The notes beneath the pieces were generated by a model. The model ran no database searches. It was not told where the DNA came from and saw only the letters and a program-made list of their open reading frames with translations. A stretch of 64,000 bases of DNA from NCBI GenBank assembly GCA_001725155.1, contig MEFP01000030.1, positions 186,001 to 250,000 on the forward strand, in the 5' to 3' direction. This DNA comes from Lysobacteraceae bacterium SCN 69-320. GTDB taxonomy: Bacteria; Pseudomonadota; Gammaproteobacteria; Xanthomonadales; Rhodanobacteraceae. Numbering within the stretch: position 1 is the first letter of the stretch; the number at the start of each line of letters is the position of its first letter. The translations under genes were made by a program, and so were the position numbers. This document shows positions 33,861 through 42,855 of this stretch, piece by piece.

Positions 33861-35465
33861 ATGAGCGAACGCGATGTCATGGAATACGACTTGATCACGG
33901 TCGGCGCAGGCCCGGCCGGCCTCGCCTTCGCCATACGCCTCAAGCAGCTCAAGCCCGACATCCGCGTCTGCGTCATCGAGAAGGCCTCGACGGTCGGTGC
34001 GCACATCCTGTCCGGCGCCGTCATCGAACCCGAACCGCTGAACGAGCTGTTGCCGGAATGGGGCAAGAACCCGCCGCCGATCTGCGTGCCGGTGACCAGG
34101 GACGAGTTCTACTGGCTGCGCGACAAGGATCGCGCGGTCAAGCTGCCGGTGGTGCCGCCGCAGATGCACAACCACGGCAATTTCATCGTCTCGCTCGGCG
34201 CGCTCTGCGCCTGGCTCGCGCCGCAGGCCGAAGCGCTCGGCGTGGAAATCTATCCGGGCTTCGCCGCCGCCGAACCGCTGTTCAACGAGGCCGGCGCCGT
34301 CTGCGGCGTGCGCATCGGCGACATGGGCGTGGCCCGCGACGGCTCGCACAAGCCCGGCTACACCCAGGGCATCGACATCACCGCGCCGATCACCGTGCTC
34401 GGCGAAGGCGCGCGCGGCCACCTGTCCAAGCAGCTGATCGCGAAATACGCGCTGGACAAGGACAGCGATCCGCAGACCTGGTCCATCGGCATCAAGGAAC
34501 TCTGGCAGCTGCCGCCGGGCCGCGTCGAACCCGGCAAGGTCGTACATACCCTGGGCTGGCCCGCCGACAACGCGACCTACGGCGGCGGTTTCCTGTATCA
34601 CCTGGACCAGGACCGCGTCGCGATCGGCTACGTAACGGGACTGGACTATTCCGATCCGCTGCTGTCGCCGTTCGAGCTGTTCCAGCAGGTCAAGAACCAT
34701 CCGAGCATCAAGCCGCTGCTCGAGGGCGGCAGCATCGTCTCTTACGGCGCGCGCGCGATCGTCGCCGGCGGCTGGCAGTCGCTGCCCAGGTGCGAGATGC
34801 CCGGCGCGATCCTGATCGGCGACGCCGCCGGCCTGCTCAACGTGCCCAAGATCAAGGGCACGCACCAGGCGCTGCGCTCCGGCATGCTCGCCGCCGAGCA
34901 CATCGCCGCGACGAACTCGCCCGAAGGCTGGGACGCGAAGCTGCGCGCCTCGGCCGTGGCCAAGGAACTGCACAAGGTCCGCAACATCAAGCCCGGTTTC
35001 CACAAGGGCCTGTGGCTCGGCCTGGCCAACGCCGGCTGGGAAACGCTGACCGCCGGCCTGTCGCCGTGGACGCTGAAGAACCATGCGGACTGGAACCAGC
35101 TCGACAAGATCGGCCGGTACGAAGCCCCCAGACGCGACTTCGTCGAACGCACCCTGCCGCCGCGCGACCGCCTGGCCGCGGTCTACTTCGCCGCGACCGA
35201 GCACGACGAAGACCAGCCCGTGCATCTGCAGGTGCTCGACACGAACATCTGCGTGACGCGCTGCGCCGAGGAATACCAGAACCCGTGCCAGCGCTTCTGC
35301 CCGGCCGGCGTCTACGAGATCGTCACCGAGGAAGCCGGCAAGCGCCTGCAGATCAACGCCGCGAACTGCGTGCACTGCAAGACCTGCGACATCAAGGACC
35401 CGTACCAGATCATCAACTGGGTCACGCCGGAAGGCGGCGCGGGGCCGAATTACCAGAATCTCTGA
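33861..35465 (+). CDS. Electron transfer flavoprotein-ubiquinone oxidoreductase, 534 aa
   Basis: The FAD-binding motif is VGAGPAGLAFAIRLKQ, followed by VGAHILSGAVIEPEPLNELL, which is the ETF-QO signature. The middle holds the quinone-binding part (GGFLYHLDQDRVAIGYVTGL, LIGDAAGLLNVPKIKGTHQA). The C-terminal ferredoxin-like domain binds one 4Fe-4S cluster with Cys residues in NPCQRFCPAGVYE and NCVHCKTCDIKDP. The enzyme passes electrons from acyl-CoA and other dehydrogenases, through ETF, to ubiquinone at the inner membrane. The etfA and etfB genes are not in this window. Length is close to the family norm. Confidence 0.96.
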   Translation: MSERDVMEYDLITVGAGPAGLAFAIRLKQLKPDIRVCVIEKASTVGAHILSGAVIEPEPLNELLPEWGKNPPPICVPVTRDEFYWLRDKDRAVKLPVVPPQMHNHGNFIVSLGALCAWLAPQAEALGVEIYPGFAAAEPLFNEAGAVCGVRIGDMGVARDGSHKPGYTQGIDITAPITVLGEGARGHLSKQLIAKYALDKDSDPQTWSIGIKELWQLPPGRVEPGKVVHTLGWPADNATYGGGFLYHLDQDRVAIGYVTGLDYSDPLLSPFELFQQVKNHPSIKPLLEGGSIVSYGARAIVAGGWQSLPRCEMPGAILIGDAAGLLNVPKIKGTHQALRSGMLAAEHIAATNSPEGWDAKLRASAVAKELHKVRNIKPGFHKGLWLGLANAGWETLTAGLSPWTLKNHADWNQLDKIGRYEAPRRDFVERTLPPRDRLAAVYFAATEHDEDQPVHLQVLDTNICVTRCAEEYQNPCQRFCPAGVYEIVTEEAGKRLQINAANCVHCKTCDIKDPYQIINWVTPEGGAGPNYQNL

Positions 35466-35467
35466 CC

Positions 35468-36208
35468 GTGCCGCCGCGCTCCGTCGCAACACTGCGCTGG
35501 CGCAGGGTCGCGCTCGCGGCAGCGCTGCTAGTGATCGGTGCCGGCCTGGTGCTTCTGGCGCCGGTGTTGCATCGCGGCGCTGCAACACAGCTCAGCGCGG
35601 AACCGGCCCTGCCGGACAACCGGCTGGACTTGCGCGACTGGGAAACACGCAGATATCTGGAACGGCTCACGAGCGGGCAGCGTGGTCGCTACGCCGATCT
35701 GGCGCCGCCCCTGTTCTGGCGCTGCATGGAGGGAACGAGCGACGTCGTCGCCGTCGCTTTCCAGTTCTCGTTCGAGGCAAGCTATTACGTCGAATTGCGG
35801 CGCGGCACCGGCACGGAGGCAAGTGCGCTGGTCTGGAAGAACCTCGGCTGGGGAGTTCCGCCACCACCGCCACGTTCGGCACAGGGTTACTTCGTGCCCC
35901 CGCCAGAATCGGCGGGCACCCCGCAACCGCGCGCCGTGCCCGACGCCGAATTCGCCGAGATCATCGGCGAGTTCGTCGAACTGTCGGCGCGGGGCGTGGC
36001 GCCGCTGCATGGCAAAAGCGGGTTGGACGGCGGCGTCGTGCTCATCGAAACCTGCCATCAGGGCCGCTACGGCGTGTTCCTGCGCGAGAACATCCATAAC
36101 GACGACGATGTCCGCGTGATGGCCCTGGCCGAGCGCGTACTCATCGCGGCCGACGTGCACGAACGGCAACAGCAGTACGAAGCGCCGCCCGGGCCGGTCG
36201 CACTCTGA
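35468..36208 (+). CDS. Membrane-anchored hypothetical protein, 246 aa
   Basis: A GTG start 3 bases after the ETF-QO stop gives an N-terminal helix (RRVALAAALLVIGAGLVLLA) and a periplasmic domain of about 215 residues with motifs DLRDWETRRYLERLTSGQRG, FSFEASYYVELRRGTG and RYGVFLRENIHNDDD. There is no known domain that I can name. It may be co-transcribed with ETF-QO. The alternative is a later start, but the helix and the tight spacing favour this one. Confidence 0.6.
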   Translation: MPPRSVATLRWRRVALAAALLVIGAGLVLLAPVLHRGAATQLSAEPALPDNRLDLRDWETRRYLERLTSGQRGRYADLAPPLFWRCMEGTSDVVAVAFQFSFEASYYVELRRGTGTEASALVWKNLGWGVPPPPPRSAQGYFVPPPESAGTPQPRAVPDAEFAEIIGEFVELSARGVAPLHGKSGLDGGVVLIETCHQGRYGVFLRENIHNDDDVRVMALAERVLIAADVHERQQQYEAPPGPVAL

Positions 36209-36249
36209 GGACCATCACCGGCGAACACCACGCGGCGGCAATCTGCCAC

Positions 36250-36816
36250 ATGGCCACAAATCCGGCACTGCGCGATGCTGGCGCCATGACGGCCAGCACC
36301 TGCCCTACCGACATCCAGCGCCTGCTGCGCGTGAACCATTCCGGCGAGTTCGGTGCGATCGGCATCTACCAGGCGCAGCGCCTGCTCGCGCGGCTGACCT
36401 GGCCGCAGGGCGTCACGCTGGTCGACGAGATGCTGCAGCACGAACGCGGCCATCTCGCGCGTTTCGGAGACTTGCTCGTCCGCCGCGGCATCCGTTCCTG
36501 CTACGCATTGCCACTGTGGCGGCTCGGCGGCTGGCTGCTCGGCGCGCTGACCGGCCTGTTCGGCCGCCGCGGCATCCTGCTGTGCACCTTCAGCGTCGAA
36601 AGCACCGTGCTGCATCACCTGGCCGAACAACGCGGCCAACTCGCCGGCCGCGACGAGGAATTCGTCGCGCTGATCGCCGACATCGAGCACGAAGAGCGTG
36701 CGCACCGCGACCACGGCCTCGCGTACGCGGCAACGCCGAACCTGCCGCTGCGCGCGATCGACGCGCTCGCACGCACGGCGACGAAATTCGCGATACGGCT
36801 GTCGCTGCGGTTCTAG
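36250..36816 (+). CDS. coq7: Demethoxyubiquinone hydroxylase (Coq7/UbiM-type diiron enzyme), 188 aa
   Basis: The carboxylate diiron ligands are visible in pairs: RVNHSGEFGAIGIYQAQ, EMLQHERGHLARF, FSVESTVLHHLAEQ and ADIEHEERAHRDHG. This fits Coq7, which hydroxylates demethoxyubiquinone at C6 late in ubiquinone synthesis. A hydrophobic stretch (WLLGALTGLFGRRGILLCTF) allows monotopic membrane contact. It is found near ETF-QO, another ubiquinone-dependent function, though not in an obvious operon with it. Confidence 0.93.
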   Translation: MATNPALRDAGAMTASTCPTDIQRLLRVNHSGEFGAIGIYQAQRLLARLTWPQGVTLVDEMLQHERGHLARFGDLLVRRGIRSCYALPLWRLGGWLLGALTGLFGRRGILLCTFSVESTVLHHLAEQRGQLAGRDEEFVALIADIEHEERAHRDHGLAYAATPNLPLRAIDALARTATKFAIRLSLRF

Positions 36817-36827
36817 CGCGGCCGCGT

Positions 36828-37223
36828 TCAGACCGGCGTCGCGGTCTCGTAAAGCTCCAGCGGCAACCCATCCGGATCGGCCAGGAACACGAAGCGCCGG
36901 CCGGTGTATTCGTCGGTGCGGATGTCCTGCACGGCCACGCCGCGGGCGAGCAGTTCGCGGCGACAGGCCGCCACGTCGGCGACGGCGAAGCACAGATGGC
37001 GCAGGCCGCAGGCTTCGGGCCAGGACGGCCGCGGCGGCGGCGAGGGAAACGAGAACAGTTCGATCTGGCCGCCGTCGGGCAGGGCGAGATCGAGCTTCCA
37101 GGAGTCGCGTTCGGCGCGGTAGTTCTCGGCAATGACGGCGAGGCCGAGGACCCCGGTGTAGAAGCGCCGCGAGACGGCGTAGTCGGAGCAGATGATCGCA
37201 ACGTGGTGCAGGCGCAGCAGCAT
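36828..37223 (-). CDS. VOC-family (glyoxalase/dioxygenase fold) protein, 131 aa
   Basis: The sequence starts MLLRLHHVAIICSDYAVSRR with FYTGVLGLAVIAENYR, continues with DGGQIELFSFP and LRHLCFAVADV, and ends DPDGLPLELYE. His7, Glu in IELFS, His in LRHLCF and Glu in LELYE match the four metal ligands of GloA-like proteins of the SMU1112c/YaeR type. The real substrate is unknown. The frame is open to 37316, but the ATG at 37223 starts at the family N-terminus. Confidence 0.88.
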   Translation of the reverse strand: MLLRLHHVAIICSDYAVSRRFYTGVLGLAVIAENYRAERDSWKLDLALPDGGQIELFSFPSPPPRPSWPEACGLRHLCFAVADVAACRRELLARGVAVQDIRTDEYTGRRFVFLADPDGLPLELYETATPV

Positions 37224-37319
37224 GGCGCATCTTGCCGCGCGGGCCGGCCGCGCGACAAGGCGCGCGACCGGCCGGTTCGTCGATGCGCGGCGCTGCGATC
37301 CACCGCAGCGCCGCATCGC

Positions 37320-40178
37320 TTACGGCTCGAAGCCGTTGCCGAAGATCCGGTCCGGCACCGTGAAACTGCCGGTGATGGCCTGGTTGCTCAGCGCCGTATA
37401 CGCCAGCACGCTGACGAGATAGGTGCCGGCCGCCGGCGGGTTGGTGATGTTGCAGGTCTCGTTCGCATTCGCGCCGGCGGACTCGCAGATCACCTCGCCG
37501 TTGAGCAGCACGGTCATGTCGGCGTCTTCGTTGGCCGGACCGGTGGTCACGAAGCTCAGGTTGGCCGCACCGGCAGGCACCACGAGCGAATAGCGCAGCT
37601 CGTCGTTCTGTGCGGCGCTCTGGCCCGAGATCGTCACGCCGTTGGTCAGCGGCACCGGCGGCGCGAACAGACGCACGACGCGCGAGAAGCTCGCATTGGC
37701 GCCGCCGTTGTCGGTCACGGCCAGGGTGACGGTGAAGGCGCCGTAAGCCGCATAGGCGTGCACGGGGTTGGGCTGCGTCGAGACCGGGCTGCCGTCGCCG
37801 AAATTCCAGCTGTAACTGGCGATGCTGCCGTCGAAGTCGATGGCGCTGTTGGTGAAGGTCGCGGTGAGATCGCTGACGGCCGCGCTGAAGTCGGGCGTCG
37901 GCGGCGCGTTCGTCGCGCTGGTGCTGAGCACGACGCGCCAGGCGCCGCGGCTGTAGGTGCCGGCGGTCAGCACATGCGGCACGTCGTCGATTTCCAGATC
38001 CGTGACGACCACGCCGAGCGGCAGGCCGGCGGAGAACGCGCTGAAGTTGTCGCCGCCGTCGGTACTTTCATAGATGCCGATGTCGGTCGCCACGAAGATG
38101 CGGTTGGTGTTCAGCGGATCGACGGCGACGCTGTTGGCCGGCACGTTGGGCAGCCCCGTGCCGACCGCGGCCCAGGTCGTGCCGCCGGTGGTCGAGCGGT
38201 ACAGGCGCGAGGCACCGAAGCCCGAGCGCGTGATGAATACGCGCTGCGCATTGGTCGGGTCCATCGCGACGTCGGAGACGATGCCGCCGGGATAGTCGCC
38301 GGTGACGTTGGTGAAGGTCGGCGTCGGTATCGAGGCATCCGGGCTGAAGTAGATGCGGCCGCCCGAGGTGCCGACATAGGTCGGCATCAGCACGCCGATC
38401 AGCTGCGGCGTGACCACCGACGCGGCGCTGCCCATGTTCGGCGACACGGCGGTCCAGCTGCTGCCGTTCGTCGGCATGCGGTACACGGTGTTGGACGAGG
38501 TGAACAGCAGGTTGCCCGCCGCGGCGAGCGGCGTGACCCAGGGGAACGTCGAGGAGGCGGTAAGGCCGGTGCGCGGCACCAGCTCGTAGCTGCCGAGGCT
38601 GCCGTTGGCTTCGGAACGAAAGATCGACGGCAGGTTGCTGCCCGGATAGCTGGTCTGGAACACGCGCGACGGATTGCTCGGGTCGACCGCGTTCATGAAG
38701 CCGTCGCCGCTGGCGAAGGTCAGGCCCCACTGCAGGCTCGTGCGGCGGCCCGACGAACCGTTGTCCTGCGCGCCGCCGAACACGATGTTGACGTCGTTCG
38801 GATGCACGGCGATGTCGTAGAACTGGGTGATGTTGAGATTGGCGTTCATGTTCACGTACGACAGGCCGCCGTCGTCGGAACGCCAGATGCCGCCGTCGGT
38901 GCCGACCCAGAAGCGGTTCGGATTGCTGGCCGAATAGCGCACGACGTGGGTGTCCTGATGCACCTTCTGCGAGGTGCCCCAGCTGCTCGTCATCGCGGTC
39001 AGCGTGGCGCCGCCGTTGAGCGAGCGGAAGTGGCGGATCGTGCCGAGCAGGATGGTCGCCGGATCGGTCGGATGCACCGAGACCGTCAGGTTGTAGGTGC
39101 ACTGGCCTTCGCAGGCCGAGGTATTCGTCGCGGCCCAGTTCGCGCCGCCGTCGGTGGTGCGATAGAGCCGCGTGCCCTGCAGGGCGTACAAGGTGTTGCT
39201 GTCGCTCGGGGCCATGGCCAGGCGCAGGCGCGAGCCGGCCGCATTCAGGCCGCTGCTGACATTGGTCCAGGTCGCGCCGCCGTCGGTGGACTTCGACACG
39301 CCGGTGTTGATCAGGCCCGCGTAGACCGTGTTCGTGCCCGGCACGAACACGATGTCCTCGACATTGGTGCTGAGCACGCGCGTCCAGGTCGCGCCGCCGT
39401 CGGCGGAGCGGAACACGCCGGCGCCGCTGAGCGTACCGCTGGCGCTGCAGGTGCCGGCGCCGCCGGCCAGGATCACGTTGCTGTCGGTCGGCTGCACCGC
39501 GACCGCGTTGACGATCGACAGCGGCATCGCCGTCGCGCCGCTGCCGTTGCGCGCATTCCAGGTCGCGCCGGCGTCGGTACTGACGAATACGCCCTGACCG
39601 AAGTAGCCGGCGCAGCCGCCGCCGTTCTTGTCGCCGGTGCCGACCCAGACGGTGTTGACGTTGCCCGGGTCCAGGGTCACCGCGCCGATCGGCAGAGTGC
39701 CGACCTGGTCGAAGATCGGTGTCCAGCTCGCGCCGGCGTTGGTCGTCTTCCAGACGCCGCCGGCGGCGCTGCCGATATAGACCGTGTCCTCGTTGCCGGG
39801 CACCGGCGTGATCGCATTGATGCGGCCGGCGACGCGGCCCATGATCCAGTCCGTCATCGTCATCGACGAGGGACCGACCGGCTCCCAGGTCTCGCCGGCC
39901 AGCTGCTGCTGTGGATCGCGGCTGCGGCGGTCGGCCTGCAGCTTCTGCACGGCGCCGGCGCGCTCGCGCGACGCATCCGGATTGGCGCGCAGATCGCGCG
40001 TGCGTTCGAACCACAACTGGCGCTGTTCGATCTGCCAGGATTCCTCGCGCCCCTCGCCTTCCCCGAACGCCTCGAAGCGCTCGTCGTCATCCGGCTCAGC
40101 CAGGGCCGGCACGGCCTGCAGCAACAGCAAACCGGCCAGCGCGCCCCAGACGCGCCAGTCGCGTAGCGACTTGCTCAT
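37320..40178 (-). CDS. Large secreted BNR-repeat protein with PKD and C-terminal tail motif, 952 aa
   Basis: The signal peptide is clear (WGALAGLLLLQAVPALA, cleaved before EPDDDE). Residues 95-740 form a beta-propeller region with many Asp-box/BNR motifs such as SADGGATWTRVLS, SKSTDGGATWTNVS, RSTTGGTTWAAVG and ESTDGGDNFSAF. It resembles sortilin/VPS10-type and glycosidase-like propellers, but no sialidase catalytic residues could be assigned. A PKD domain follows (IDFDGSIASYSWNFGDGSPV), then a pre-peptidase-C-like domain (about 840-935). The chain ends PDRIFGNGFEP, a tail shared with two other secreted proteins in this window. It is expected outside the cell or at the surface. Confidence 0.9.
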   Translation of the reverse strand: MSKSLRDWRVWGALAGLLLLQAVPALAEPDDDERFEAFGEGEGREESWQIEQRQLWFERTRDLRANPDASRERAGAVQKLQADRRSRDPQQQLAGETWEPVGPSSMTMTDWIMGRVAGRINAITPVPGNEDTVYIGSAAGGVWKTTNAGASWTPIFDQVGTLPIGAVTLDPGNVNTVWVGTGDKNGGGCAGYFGQGVFVSTDAGATWNARNGSGATAMPLSIVNAVAVQPTDSNVILAGGAGTCSASGTLSGAGVFRSADGGATWTRVLSTNVEDIVFVPGTNTVYAGLINTGVSKSTDGGATWTNVSSGLNAAGSRLRLAMAPSDSNTLYALQGTRLYRTTDGGANWAATNTSACEGQCTYNLTVSVHPTDPATILLGTIRHFRSLNGGATLTAMTSSWGTSQKVHQDTHVVRYSASNPNRFWVGTDGGIWRSDDGGLSYVNMNANLNITQFYDIAVHPNDVNIVFGGAQDNGSSGRRTSLQWGLTFASGDGFMNAVDPSNPSRVFQTSYPGSNLPSIFRSEANGSLGSYELVPRTGLTASSTFPWVTPLAAAGNLLFTSSNTVYRMPTNGSSWTAVSPNMGSAASVVTPQLIGVLMPTYVGTSGGRIYFSPDASIPTPTFTNVTGDYPGGIVSDVAMDPTNAQRVFITRSGFGASRLYRSTTGGTTWAAVGTGLPNVPANSVAVDPLNTNRIFVATDIGIYESTDGGDNFSAFSAGLPLGVVVTDLEIDDVPHVLTAGTYSRGAWRVVLSTSATNAPPTPDFSAAVSDLTATFTNSAIDFDGSIASYSWNFGDGSPVSTQPNPVHAYAAYGAFTVTLAVTDNGGANASFSRVVRLFAPPVPLTNGVTISGQSAAQNDELRYSLVVPAGAANLSFVTTGPANEDADMTVLLNGEVICESAGANANETCNITNPPAAGTYLVSVLAYTALSNQAITGSFTVPDRIFGNGFEP

Positions 40179-40324
40179 GTAGATCTCCCCGAAAGAGTGT
40201 GCAGCCCGCCGGGCGCGAGCCACCAGTCCACCGATGCTATGTCGGGGCAGGCACAGGCCTATAGACCATAAGTCATGCGGCCGCCGACGGATGCGTATCG
40301 TGCCGGCGCCCTAGCACGGCTGCT

Positions 40325-40768
40325 TCAGCGTTGCGGCCACTCCGCGTCAGGCAGGCGTCCGCGCAGCGGCGCCGGCCAATAGGCTGCCGCCAGACCGATC
40401 AGCAGTACGACGGACCAGCCGTTGAACAGCCGCGGCAGCGACGGCATCAGGCCAAGCAGCTGACGCAGCCAGTCCTGGCCCTGCCAGGCCAGGCCCAGCG
40501 CGGCCAGCAACAGCAGCATCGCGACCAGCGCCGTGGTCGCGCGACGCTCCCAGCGCATGTCCGGCAGCGCCACGGCGGCGATGCGCCGCGCGAGCACGGC
40601 GGCGAAATCGGCCGGCGGCGCAGACTCCAGCGGCTGGCGCAGCGCCCGGGCGAGCAGGCGATAGGACGGCGGCGCCGCAGCCCCGGCAATGCCGCGCTCC
40701 TGCTGCAGCGCGCGCTCCTGCAGCGTCCATTCGCGTTCCTGGTCCGGCGACAGCGGCGGCGTATTCAT
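40325..40768 (-). CDS. Membrane protein coupled to an ECF sigma factor (putative anti-sigma), 147 aa
   Basis: The N-terminal half is soluble and helical (SPDQEREWTLQERALQQERG, PADFAAVLARRIAAVALPDM). Two membrane helices follow (TTALVAMLLLLAALGLAWQG, WSVVLLIGLAAAYWPAPLRG). It lacks the HxxxCxxC zinc motif of ZAS anti-sigma factors. The start overlaps the sigma factor stop by 4 bases (ATGA), which strongly suggests a regulatory partner. That role is inferred from position. Confidence 0.75.
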   Translation of the reverse strand: MNTPPLSPDQEREWTLQERALQQERGIAGAAAPPSYRLLARALRQPLESAPPADFAAVLARRIAAVALPDMRWERRATTALVAMLLLLAALGLAWQGQDWLRQLLGLMPSLPRLFNGWSVVLLIGLAAAYWPAPLRGRLPDAEWPQR

Positions 40769-41328
40769 GCGGAAACTCCGAAGCGGGTTTGCAGCAGCTC
40801 GCGCAGGCGCAGGCGGCTGCGGAACAGATGACTCTTGATCGTGCCGGCCGGCAGGCCGCTGATCTGCACGATCTCGGGAATGCTCAGTTCATCCAGGTGG
40901 TAAAGGGTCAGCAGCATGCGCGGCAGCGGAGCCAGCGCTTCGATCGCCGCCTGCAGCCGCTCGCGCAGCTGCGCGTCGGCCCAGGCGGATTCGAGATCGA
41001 AGCCGTCGCTTTCCTGCAGCAGCGGATCGTCGTCCGCGTCGCGCTCGGCCTCCAGCAGCGGCACCTGCTTCTTTTCCAGATGGCGCAGGGCCACCGCATA
41101 GGCGACGCGGCCTATCCAGGACTTCAGCGCGCTTTCGTAGCGGTACTGGTGCAGGTACTGGTAGACGCGCAGGAAGGTTTCCTGGCACAGCTCGCGCGTG
41201 TCCTCGGGATGCCGCACGAGGCGCTGGATGATGTGCCAGCACAGCCCCTGGTGCTCGGCGACCAGGCGCTCGAACGCACCCGCGCGCCGCGCGAGCACGG
41301 CGTCGACGAGCTGGCGGTCCGGGTTCAT
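40765..41328 (-). CDS. ECF-type RNA polymerase sigma factor, 187 aa
   Basis: Region 2 is FERLVAEHQGLCWHIIQRLV, DTRELCQETFLRVYQYLHQY and KSWIGRVAYAVALRHLEKKQ. Region 4 is LPRMLLTLYHLDELSIPEIV and GLPAGTIKSHLFRSRLRLRE. These match the ECF pattern (DxxQExF-like core and helix-turn-helix with TIKSHLFRSR). No extra C-terminal domain is present. The linker between regions 2 and 4 is unusually acidic (ERDADDDPLLQESDGFDLES). The next gene overlaps it and may be its anti-sigma factor. Confidence 0.93.
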   Translation of the reverse strand: MNPDRQLVDAVLARRAGAFERLVAEHQGLCWHIIQRLVRHPEDTRELCQETFLRVYQYLHQYRYESALKSWIGRVAYAVALRHLEKKQVPLLEAERDADDDPLLQESDGFDLESAWADAQLRERLQAAIEALAPLPRMLLTLYHLDELSIPEIVQISGLPAGTIKSHLFRSRLRLRELLQTRFGVSA

Positions 41329-41505
41329 GGTCGGGGGCGCTCCATGCGGCGCAAGATACGGAATCGCCGCCGGCGGTTGCAGCGGGGGGCCGCCGCCCAG
41401 GCGGCAAGCTGCCCGGACGGCCGGCACGCCGGCTTGCAACCGCCCGCCCTCAGCCCGTATCCCTGTCGCCGAACGGGCCACAGGCCCTGCCGCCAGGAAA
41501 CCTCC

Positions 41506-41829
41506 ATGTCTGCCCAAGTACTGGTCCCGATCGCGCTGTTCGGCAGCGTCGCCTACGTCATCAAGCTGCTGATCGACGCACGCATGCGCGTGCTGCTGCT
41601 GCGCGCCGGCAGTTCCGACGAGCTGCTGCGCTCGATACTCGAAGGCGAGGCGACGCAGCGGCGCTATGCCTCGCTGCGTTCCGGCATCACCCTGCTGGCC
41701 CTGGCGTTCGGCTTCGCGCTGATCCAGGTCTTCGGCTGGAGCGACATCACGCCGGGCGCGATCGCCGTCCTGGCCGGCGCGTTCGGCGTAGGCAATCTGG
41801 CCTATTTCGCGATGACGAACCGCAAGTAA
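41506..41829 (+). CDS. Small membrane protein, 107 aa
   Basis: Three hydrophobic segments (VLVPIALFGSVAYVIKLLID, SGITLLALAFGFALIQVFGW, GAIAVLAGAFGVGNLAYFAM) with a charged ILEGEATQRRYASLRSG loop resemble the DUF6249-like inner-membrane proteins found near ECF sigma genes. The ATG is preceded by a CAGGAAA site. It diverges from the sigma factor gene across 177 bases. Function unknown. Confidence 0.7.
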   Translation: MSAQVLVPIALFGSVAYVIKLLIDARMRVLLLRAGSSDELLRSILEGEATQRRYASLRSGITLLALAFGFALIQVFGWSDITPGAIAVLAGAFGVGNLAYFAMTNRK

Positions 41830-41985
41830 GGCCGGATTCGTGCGCAGGCGCGCCGCACCGCGGCTCGCGCCATGCCAGCCGGTGCCGCGCAGCTCGAGGC
41901 GCGACAGCTGGCGCCGCGGCGCGGCCGCTTGCGGCAGGACAGCCGCCTGCACGAGACTGCGCCCCCGCCTTCGGAACGCACCGCC

Positions 41986-42789
41986 ATGGCCAAGGACATT
42001 CCCGCAGCGGTGCGCGAGATCTGTCTGTCGTTTCCCGAGGCCGAGGAATACCTCTCGCACGGCTCGCCGAATTTCCGCGTACGCGGCAAGACGTTCGCAA
42101 GCTACGTCGTCAACCACCACGGCGACGGCCGCGTCGCGCTGTGGCTGTGCTCGCCGCCGGGCGCGCAGGCACAGTACGTGCGCGACGAGCCGGAATTCTT
42201 CTTCGTGCCGCCGTACGTGGGGCCGCGCGGCTGGCTCGGCATGGAGCTCGACAAGGGCCTGCCCTGGCAGCGCGTCGCGGCGCTCGCGCGCGAGGCCTAC
42301 GAGAAAGTCGCTCCGGCCGCGCTGACGAAGCAGATCGGCCGGACCATCGCGATCACGCCGCCCAAGGCCGCACTCAGCGCCGAGGAACGCGATCCGCTGA
42401 ACACGCCGGCCGCGCAGCGCCTGATCCAGCCGCTGCGCGACTACTGCCTGTCGCTGCCCGACGTGCAGGAAGAACCGCGCTTCGGCTCGCCGTCCTGGCG
42501 CGCCGGCAAGCGCACGTTCGCCACGCTCTGGCGCTACGGCGACGCGCTGCATTTCCTGTTCTGGGTCGGCGTCGAGCAGCAGAGCCTGTACACGGCCGAC
42601 CCGCGCTTCTCGATTCCGCCGTACATGGGCCACAACGGCTGGATCGCGCTGCGCATCGGCGGCAAGCCGAACTGGCGCGAGATACGCAGTCTCGCACTGC
42701 ACAGCTACCGGCATTTCGCACTGCGGCGCATGCTGGCCCGGCTCGACGCCGGCGGCTGGGCGGAGCAACGCAGCGCGCGCATCCCCTGA
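41986..42789 (+). CDS. Tandem MmcQ/YjbR-family protein, 267 aa
   Basis: Two copies of the MmcQ/YjbR fold are joined. Copy one covers about residues 1-115 (IPAAVREICLSFPEAEEYLS, HGSPNFRVRGKTFASYVV, YVGPRGWLGMELD). Copy two covers about 140-260 (IQPLRDYCLSLPDVQEEPRF, GSPSWRAGKRTFATLW, YMGHNGWIALRI). The shared CLSxPxxxE, GSPxxRxxKxTFA and YxGxxGWxxxxxD/G motifs are strong. These CyaY-like-fold proteins are usually about 120 residues, so this is an internal duplication. They are proposed DNA-binding proteins without firm function. The ATG at 41986 is chosen; the frame is open to 41872. Confidence 0.9.
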   Translation: MAKDIPAAVREICLSFPEAEEYLSHGSPNFRVRGKTFASYVVNHHGDGRVALWLCSPPGAQAQYVRDEPEFFFVPPYVGPRGWLGMELDKGLPWQRVAALAREAYEKVAPAALTKQIGRTIAITPPKAALSAEERDPLNTPAAQRLIQPLRDYCLSLPDVQEEPRFGSPSWRAGKRTFATLWRYGDALHFLFWVGVEQQSLYTADPRFSIPPYMGHNGWIALRIGGKPNWREIRSLALHSYRHFALRRMLARLDAGGWAEQRSARIP

Positions 42790-42855
42790 CGCCGCCGCGC
42801 GCCTCGGCCGACCGCATCGGGACGACCGCTGCGGCACGGACAATCACGAACGGAT

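Noticed and set aside
36516-40166. Very long plus-strand frame (about 1200 codons) antisense to the BNR protein gene
   Set aside because: It is Arg/His/Asp/Val-rich without motifs, whereas the opposite strand has a signal peptide, BNR, PKD and tail motifs. Long antisense frames are expected at this GC content.
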